Part shown: one piece after another, positions 59,628 to 64,000 of the stretch
Layout: the number at the start of each line of letters is the position of its first letter
How positions within the stretch are numbered: the stretch's first letter is position 1
Source: Rossellomorea marisflavi
Lineage (GTDB): Bacteria; Bacillota; Bacilli; Bacillales; Bacillaceae_B
Assembly: GCF_001274775.1 (NCBI RefSeq)
Contig: NZ_LGUE01000003.1
Coordinates: forward strand, 77,794-141,793
Length of the DNA stretch: 64,000 nucleotides
Reading direction: 5' to 3'
The notes under the pieces: model-generated
Databases searched by the model: none
Told to the model about the DNA's origin: nothing
Seen by the model: the letters and a program-made list of their open reading frames with translations, nothing else
Translations under genes and position numbers: made by a program

Positions 59628-61796
59628 GTGACGTCTACGTTAACGAATGAAACGACTTTGATCAATAAGATCGGGAAAGACTTATCCATTTCAACCAAGA
59701 ACGTTAAAAATGTGATTGATCTCTTAGAAGAAGGGAATACGGTTCCCTTTATTGCAAGGTACAGGAAAGAACAGACCGGCGCACTCGATGAAGTGCAGAT
59801 CCGGGATATCATGACCAACTGGGAGTATCTTCAGAACCTGAAGAATCGAAAAGAAGAAGTGATGCGTCTCATAGAGGAGCAGGGCAAGTTGACCCCTGAG
59901 TTATCAGCAGCCATCTCTTCGGCAGAAAAACTGCAGCAGGTAGAGGATCTTTACCGTCCTTATAAGCAGAAACGAAGAACAAAAGCGACCGTAGCAAAAG
60001 AAAAGGGGCTCGAACCGCTCGCGGACTTCCTTCTCTCCTTCCCATTGAATGCTGACATCAATAGAGAAGCCGCAAAGTACGTGTCGGATGAACAGGGAGT
60101 GGGAAGCGCCGAGGAAGCTTTATCGGGTGCCCAGGACATCATCGCAGAGGTCATATCGGATGACGCTGCACATCGTGAATACATACGGACACAGATTTTC
60201 CGCAAGGGCCTCATCGAGTCAAAGGTAAAAAAAGAAGAAGAAGACGAGAAGAATGTGTATGAGATGTATTACGCCTATCAGGAGCCGATCCATAAGGTTG
60301 TTCCCCATCGCGTTCTTGCCATGAACAGGGGAGAGAAGGAAGGAATCCTGAGAGTAGGGGTACAGGCCGATGCAGAGTCGATCTTACGCTACTTGAATAA
60401 GCAGGTGATCAAGGATACGCGGTCACAGGCGGCAACTATCGTCCAGGAAGCGATTGAGGATGGATACAAGCGACTGATCCTGCCATCCGTTGAAAGGGAG
60501 ATCCGAGGAGAGCTTACTGACAAGGCTGAAGATCAGGCCATCCATATCTTCTCTGAGAATCTAAGGAAGTTATTATTGCAGCCGCCGATGAAGGGAAGGA
60601 CCGTTCTCGGCGTCGACCCGGCATTCAGGACGGGGTGCAAGCTCGCCATCATCGATGAGACCGGAAAAGTCTTGGCAATCGATGTGATCTATCCCCACCC
60701 ACCACGCTCGCAGAAGGCAAAAGCGGAAGAACAGGTGAAGGCGATCCTTTCACGCTATCCAATCGAGGTCATTGCCATCGGAAACGGAACCGCTTCAAGG
60801 GAGACTGAACAATTCATCGTGGACGTATTGAAGGAAGTGGGCGGCGACATCTCCTATCTGATCGTCAATGAAGCAGGAGCGAGCGTATACTCCGCCTCAG
60901 ACATCGCCCGCGAAGAATTCCCTGACTTCCAAGTGGAAGAGAGGAGTGCGGTCTCCATCGCAAGAAGGCTCCAGGATCCCCTGGCGGAACTGGTGAAAAT
61001 CGATCCCAAGTCTGTAGGGGTGGGACAGTACCAACATGATGTGTCCCAGAAGAAACTGAATGACTCTCTTACATTCGTAGTGGAGACGGCAGTCAACCAA
61101 GTAGGGGTGAATGTGAATACTGCTTCTTCTTCCCTCCTCCAATATGTAGCCGGCCTTTCGAAGACGGTGGCAACGAATATTGTGAAAAAGAGAGAAGAGG
61201 AAGGGAAGTTCTCTTCGAGGGTGCAGCTCAAGAAGATCCCGAGGCTTGGAGCGAAAACCTACGAGCAGTGTATCGGATTCCTCCGCATCATGGATGGAAA
61301 GGAGATGCTCGACCGCACGCCGATCCACCCGGAAAACTATAGTGAAGTGAAGCGTCTTCTCTCCATGACGGGCTATAAGGAAGAACACATCGGTACTGAG
61401 GAGTTGAAGCAGGCCCTTCATGGGCTTGATCTTCGTCAAACGTCGGAAGAACTCGATATCGGGCAGCTTACCCTCAAGGATATTATCGATGCGTTGATCC
61501 GCCCGGGGCGTGATCCCCGTGATCAATTCCCTAAGCCGCTCCTGAAAAAAGATGTGCTTAAGCTTGAGGACCTTAGTCAGGGAATGGAACTTCAGGGTAC
61601 GGTACGGAACGTCGTCGACTTTGGCGCGTTCGTGGATATAGGGGTGAAACAAGATGGACTCGTTCATATCTCCAAGCTCAAGAATGGCTATGTCAAACAT
61701 CCACTGGATGTTGTATCCGTCGGTGATGTTGTCACGGTCTGGGTTGAAGGAGTGGACGTCCGGAAAGGGCGCGTTTCCCTCACCATGGTTCAGTAG
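59628..61796 (+). CDS. ydcI: Tex-family RNA-binding protein (YdcI)
   Basis: 722 residues, GTG start behind TGGAGG. Tex N-terminal helical domain (NTVPFIARYRKEQTGALDEV), YqgF-type fold (TVLGVDPAFRTGCKLAIID), a helix-hairpin-helix region (LQYVAGLSKTVATNIVKKRE, KIPRLGAKTYEQCIGFLRI) and a C-terminal S1 RNA-binding domain (GTVRNVVDFGAFVDIGVKQD). Tex binds nucleic acid and has been tied to transcription fidelity and toxin-gene expression. Same place as ydcI in B. subtilis. Confidence 0.96.
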   Translation: MTSTLTNETTLINKIGKDLSISTKNVKNVIDLLEEGNTVPFIARYRKEQTGALDEVQIRDIMTNWEYLQNLKNRKEEVMRLIEEQGKLTPELSAAISSAEKLQQVEDLYRPYKQKRRTKATVAKEKGLEPLADFLLSFPLNADINREAAKYVSDEQGVGSAEEALSGAQDIIAEVISDDAAHREYIRTQIFRKGLIESKVKKEEEDEKNVYEMYYAYQEPIHKVVPHRVLAMNRGEKEGILRVGVQADAESILRYLNKQVIKDTRSQAATIVQEAIEDGYKRLILPSVEREIRGELTDKAEDQAIHIFSENLRKLLLQPPMKGRTVLGVDPAFRTGCKLAIIDETGKVLAIDVIYPHPPRSQKAKAEEQVKAILSRYPIEVIAIGNGTASRETEQFIVDVLKEVGGDISYLIVNEAGASVYSASDIAREEFPDFQVEERSAVSIARRLQDPLAELVKIDPKSVGVGQYQHDVSQKKLNDSLTFVVETAVNQVGVNVNTASSSLLQYVAGLSKTVATNIVKKREEEGKFSSRVQLKKIPRLGAKTYEQCIGFLRIMDGKEMLDRTPIHPENYSEVKRLLSMTGYKEEHIGTEELKQALHGLDLRQTSEELDIGQLTLKDIIDALIRPGRDPRDQFPKPLLKKDVLKLEDLSQGMELQGTVRNVVDFGAFVDIGVKQDGLVHISKLKNGYVKHPLDVVSVGDVVTVWVEGVDVRKGRVSLTMVQ

Positions 61797-61800
61797 TAAA

Positions 61801-61842
61801 TGAAAGAGGAGCTGAAGTCGTATTCCTTCAGCTCCTCTTTTC
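61801..61842. terminator. Bidirectional terminator between tex and cmpA
   Basis: AAAGAGGAGCTGAAG and CTTCAGCTCCTCTTT form a 15-bp stem with eight loop bases. The final codons of cmpA on the other strand lie in it. Confidence 0.92.
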
Positions 61843-61947
61843 ATTGCGCTTGCGGTAAAAATTCCAGCATTGGTTCAATAATTTGATCTGATAGCGGTCT
61901 TTCTCAAGATAGGCCCTTCTCATTTGATTGACCAGCCAGCTCGGCAC
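61828..61947 (-). CDS. cmpA: Cortex morphogenetic protein CmpA
   Basis: 39 residues, below usual gene-finder limits. GTG at 61945-61947 follows a perfect AAAGGAGGTG, and the stop is 61828-61830. The product begins PSWLVNQMRRAYLEKD and continues with YQIKLLNQCWNFYRKR, matching the 37-residue CmpA of B. subtilis almost residue for residue. CmpA acts in the spore mother cell as a ClpXP adaptor that removes SpoIVA when coat and cortex assembly go wrong. Location between tex (ydcI) and the SprT-like ydcK also agrees with B. subtilis. Supports a spore-forming host. Confidence 0.93.
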   Translation of the reverse strand: MPSWLVNQMRRAYLEKDRYQIKLLNQCWNFYRKRNEKRS

Positions 61948-62061
61948 AGGCGCACCTCCTTTAGGAATCTATCCGGTGAGTGTGATACTTAATGTATGCT
62001 ATAATGGGTTGTCCCGTTCGTTAAGAAGGGGAAAACGTGTGTAAGCAGGAGGGTGGACGCT

Positions 62062-62532
62062 TTGACAAATGAGGAGCTGCAGCAGTTGGTATCAACATTA
62101 TCCAAACGTTTGTTTAAACGGCCGTTCCGTCATCAGGCCTATTTCAACCCGCGTCTCCGGACGACAGGGGGCCGCTACATGCTCAAGTCCCATCATATTG
62201 ATATAAATCCGAAGTACCTCGAGGAATTCGGGATGGATGAACTGATCGGCATCATCAAGCATGAACTCTGCCATTACCATCTTCATCTCGAAGGGAAGGG
62301 CTATAAGCACGGAGACAAAGACTTCAAGGATCTGCTTGCAGAAGTAGGAGGTCCGCGTCATTGTTCGTCGCTTCCCATCCAAAAGAAAAGGGGGAGGCGC
62401 CTGACATACAGGTGCAAGGAGTGCTCCTTGGAGTTCATCAGAAGGAAAAGGGTGGACACCAATCGCTTCGTATGCGGACGGTGCAAAGGAAGGCTGGTTC
62501 TTGAAAAAATAGAAGAGTTTCAGGGTTCCTAA
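62062..62532 (+). CDS. ydcK: SprT-like zinc metalloprotease-type protein (YdcK)
   Basis: 156 residues from TTG 62062 (GGAGGG nine bases before; GTG at 62053 is too close). [20 protein letters not shown] holds the HExxH zinc site and third His region. A C-terminal zinc ribbon has CKEC and CGRC pairs. The SprT family relates to SPRTN proteases that act on DNA-protein crosslinks, but the bacterial role is not established. Followed by the tRNA array. Confidence 0.93.
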   Translation: MTNEELQQLVSTLSKRLFKRPFRHQAYFNPRLRTTGGRYMLKSHHIDINPKYLEEFGMDELIGIIKHELCHYHLHLEGKGYKHGDKDFKDLLAEVGGPRHCSSLPIQKKRGRRLTYRCKECSLEFIRRKRVDTNRFVCGRCKGRLVLEKIEEFQGS

Positions 62533-62550
62533 AAAAAGCCCGGAAAGTTA

Positions 62551-62579
62551 TTGACAACCAACGGTGCAGTCATTATAAT
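62551..62579 (+). promoter_or_regulatory. Consensus sigma-A promoter of the tRNA array
   Basis: Perfect TTGACA and TATAAT separated by 17 bases, 26 bases before the first tRNA. Confidence 0.93.
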
Positions 62580-62605
62580 CATAAGAGTCGATAAGACGTT
62601 CACGT

Positions 62606-62680
62606 TCCGCAGTAGCTCAGTGGTAGAGCTATCGGCTGTTAACCGATCGGTCGCAAGTTCGAATCTTGCCTGCGGAGCCA
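62606..62680 (+). tRNA. tRNA-Asn(GTT)
   Basis: Acceptor TCCGCAG pairs with CTGCGGA; anticodon GTT at 62638-62640; T arm GTTCGAA; CCA encoded. Confidence 0.97.
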
Positions 62681-62684
62681 ATAT

Positions 62685-62775
62685 GGGGAAGTACTCAAGT
62701 GGCTGAAGAGGCGCCCCTGCTAAGGGTGTAGGTCGGGCAACCGGCGCGAGGGTTCAAATCCCTCCTTCTCCGCCA
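62685..62775 (+). tRNA. tRNA-Ser(GCT)
   Basis: 91 bases with the long variable arm of class II tRNAs; anticodon GCT at 62719-62721; acceptor GGGGAAG/CTTCTCC; CCA encoded. Confidence 0.97.
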
Positions 62776-62784
62776 TATCATCAT

Positions 62785-62856
62785 GGCCCATTGGTCAAGC
62801 GGTTAAGACACCGCCCTTTCACGGCGGTAACACGGGTTCGAATCCCGTATGGGTCA
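62785..62856 (+). tRNA. tRNA-Glu(TTC)
   Basis: Acceptor GGCCCAT/ATGGGTC; anticodon TTC at 62818-62820. CCA is not encoded: the discriminator A is followed by TTTT. Confidence 0.96.
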
Positions 62857-62930
62857 TTTTCTCTTTTAATAGAGAAGATACATATGTTCAGTTGTTTCGT
62901 GGAAGTTGACTTCTGGTTACAGAAGCTAAT

Positions 62931-63030
62931 GCGAAATACTAATGATAGGATAGCTATTTTGCTATCGCAACAAATTGCTCTTTATTTTCGCTAGCGCGAA
63001 ATACTAATGATAGCTATTTTGCTATCGCAA
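62931..63030. repeat. Direct repeat of a hairpin-forming unit in the Glu-Asp tRNA spacer
   Basis: 62931-62970 and 62996-63030 are the same sequence (GCGAAATACTAATGATA ... GCTATTTTGCTATCGCAA) except for five extra bases in the first copy. Each copy can fold through GATAGC/GCTATC and its GCGA/TCGC ends. Confidence 0.85.
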
Positions 63031-63038
63031 AAAGCTTT

Positions 63039-63115
63039 GGTCCGGTAGTTCAGTTGGTTAGAATGCCTGCCTGTCACGCAGGAGGTCGCGGGTTCGAGTC
63101 CCGTCCGGACCGCCA
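63039..63115 (+). tRNA. tRNA-Asp(GTC)
   Basis: Acceptor GGTCCGG/CCGGACC; anticodon GTC at 63073-63075; CCA encoded. It stands after the repeated hairpin spacer. Confidence 0.97.
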
Positions 63116-63137
63116 TTTATCTTTCGAAAAAAAGTTG

Positions 63138-63166
63138 TTGACTTCGAAAGATCGACATGGTATGAT
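63138..63166 (+). promoter_or_regulatory. Internal sigma-A promoter before tRNA-Gln
   Basis: TTGACT, 17-base spacer, TATGAT, 26 bases upstream of tRNA-Gln. Confidence 0.75.
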
Positions 63167-63191
63167 AAATACCTCGTCAAAAAATGATTAT

Positions 63192-63266
63192 TGGGCTATA
63201 GCCAAGCGGTAAGGCATCGCACTTTGACTGCGACATGCGTTGGTTCGAATCCAGCTAGCCCAGCCA
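63192..63266 (+). tRNA. tRNA-Gln(TTG)
   Basis: Acceptor TGGGCTA/TAGCCCA; anticodon TTG at 63224-63226; CCA encoded. Confidence 0.97.
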
Positions 63267-63271
63267 TTTAC

Positions 63272-63347
63272 GAGCCATTAGCTCAGTTGGTAGAGCATCT
63301 GACTTTTAATCAGAGGGTCGAAGGTTCGAATCCTTCATGGCTCACCA
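63272..63347 (+). tRNA. tRNA-Lys(TTT)
   Basis: Acceptor GAGCCAT/ATGGCTC; anticodon TTT at 63305-63307; CCA encoded. Confidence 0.97.
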
Positions 63348-63383
63348 TTTGATTTCTTGTCTTGGACAAGGGGTCCAACATAT

Positions 63384-63465
63384 GCGGGTGTGGCGGAATT
63401 GGCAGACGCACCAGACTTAGGATCTGGCGCCGCAAGGCGTGGGGGTTCAAGTCCCTTCACCCGCA
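63384..63465 (+). tRNA. tRNA-Leu(TAG)
   Basis: Class II length with variable arm; acceptor GCGGGTG/CACCCGC; anticodon TAG at 63418-63420. CCA not encoded. Confidence 0.96.
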
Positions 63466-63489
63466 CTTTTATTCCTCTAAAAAAAGTTG

Positions 63490-63517
63490 TTGACAAGCGA
63501 AACTATCGTGATATAAT
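63490..63517 (+). promoter_or_regulatory. Internal sigma-A promoter before tRNA-Leu(GAG)
   Basis: Perfect TTGACA, 16-base spacer and perfect TATAAT, 23 bases before the tRNA. Confidence 0.85.
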
Positions 63518-63539
63518 AGTAAATGTCGCTTCAATAAAT

Positions 63540-63626
<87 letters not shown>

Positions 63627-63642
63627 AAAACTTTCAATATTA

Positions 63643-63719
63643 GCGCCCGTAGCTCAATTGGATAGAGCGTTTGACTACGGATCAAAAGGTTAGGGGTTCG
63701 ACTCCTCTCGGGCGCGCCA
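63643..63719 (+). tRNA. tRNA-Arg(ACG)
   Basis: Acceptor GCGCCCG/CGGGCGC; anticodon ACG at 63677-63679; CCA encoded. Confidence 0.97.
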
Positions 63720-63754
63720 TATTTGCTTCTACTGGCTTATACATAGTTTTCTTA

Positions 63755-63831
63755 CGGGAAGTAGCTCAGCTTGGTAGAGCACTTGGTTTGGGACCAAGGG
63801 GTCGCAGGTTCGAATCCTGTCTTCCCGACCA
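63755..63831 (+). tRNA. tRNA-Pro(TGG)
   Basis: Acceptor CGGGAAG/CTTCCCG; anticodon TGG at 63789-63791; CCA encoded. Confidence 0.97.
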
Positions 63832-63843
63832 TCACAATTTCAT

Positions 63844-63917
63844 GCGGGTGTAGTTTAATGGTAAAACCTCAGCCTTCCAAGCTGATGTCGTGGGTTCGAT
63901 TCCCATCACCCGCTCCA
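63844..63917 (+). tRNA. tRNA-Gly(TCC)
   Basis: Acceptor GCGGGTG/CACCCGC; anticodon TCC at 63876-63878; CCA encoded. Confidence 0.97.
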
Positions 63918-64000
63918 CTATTAATTTGAACCTTGAAAACTGAACAAAACAAGACAAACACGTCAACGTTAATTCTAGATTTATTTTTAAAAGAGCTATT
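63918..64000 (+). other. Probable leader of an rRNA operon (continues outside window)
   Basis: The sequence CCTTGAAAACTGAACAAAAC after the tRNA-Gly gene is the conserved stretch found ahead of 16S (and in spacers ahead of 23S) rRNA genes of Bacillaceae. No mature rRNA sequence is reached before the window ends. Confidence 0.65.

Overview
The window looks like chromosomal DNA of a spore-forming member of the Bacillaceae with moderate GC content. I lean towards a Rossellomorea / Bacillus marisflavi-type relative, but that is an inference. The evidence is the gene order in the right half (ddl-murF-cshA ... ydbS-ydbT-ydcA-acpS-ydcC-alr-ndoAI-ndoA-rsbRA-rsbS-rsbT-rsbU-rsbV-rsbW-sigB-rsbX-tex-cmpA-sprT-tRNA array), which follows the Bacillus subtilis chromosome almost gene for gene. 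Shine-Dalgarno sites are strong, TTG and GTG starts are frequent, and sigma-A promoters are recognisable. A sporulation cortex gene (cmpA) and a CotH-family kinase are present.

Layout. 1-5.7 kb: the end of a DUF4956 / CotH-like membrane pair, a FUSC-family exporter behind a promoter with a leader hairpin, and a DUF4097 adhesin-like protein. 5.8-11.2 kb: 3-methyladenine glycosylase, a structured RNA in front of a stand-alone EAL protein, a fused double ABC permease, a divergent polysaccharide deacetylase and a YueD-type reductase. 11.2-15.9 kb: an NhaC-family transporter under a SAM-I riboswitch (probably the methionine transporter MetT), a lipoprotein, small conserved proteins and cardiolipin synthase. 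15.9-21.1 kb: a two-component system plus ABC exporter matching the linearmycin-resistance operon lnrJKLMN. 21.1-31.2 kb: small proteins, a lipid kinase, DedA, argS with a T-box leader, a RodA/FtsW glycosyltransferase, a CorC-type protein with a folded leader, sfsA and a BsuPI-type lipoprotein.

31.4-39.6 kb: a seven-gene operon holding a YnjBCD-like ABC importer (binding protein, two permeases, ATPase), a TVP38 membrane protein, a CDP-alcohol phosphatidyltransferase (like YnjF) and a mercuric-reductase-like flavoprotein. It faces a convergent flavoprotein of the type otherwise found fused to the N terminus of SelD. No role for this combination is settled, and it is the best candidate here for an undescribed system.

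39.7-50.6 kb: a dicarboxylate/amino-acid symporter, cell-wall precursor ligases, an esterase, CshA, a gene-free stretch with two different tandem-repeat arrays, UV endonuclease UvsE, the PH-domain pair YdbS/YdbT and a rhomboid protease. 50.7-62.5 kb: acpS, ydcC, alr, the EndoA toxin-antitoxin pair, the complete sigma-B stressosome operon with an internal sigma-B promoter, tex, the tiny cmpA and a SprT-like gene. 62.6-63.9 kb: eleven tRNA genes with their own promoters. The Leu(GAG) gene carries an intact, unoccupied 17-bp sequence identical to the ICEBs1 attachment site as I remember it. The last 80 bases look like the leader of an rRNA operon that starts just outside the window. I saw no transposase, prophage, integrase or CRISPR array.
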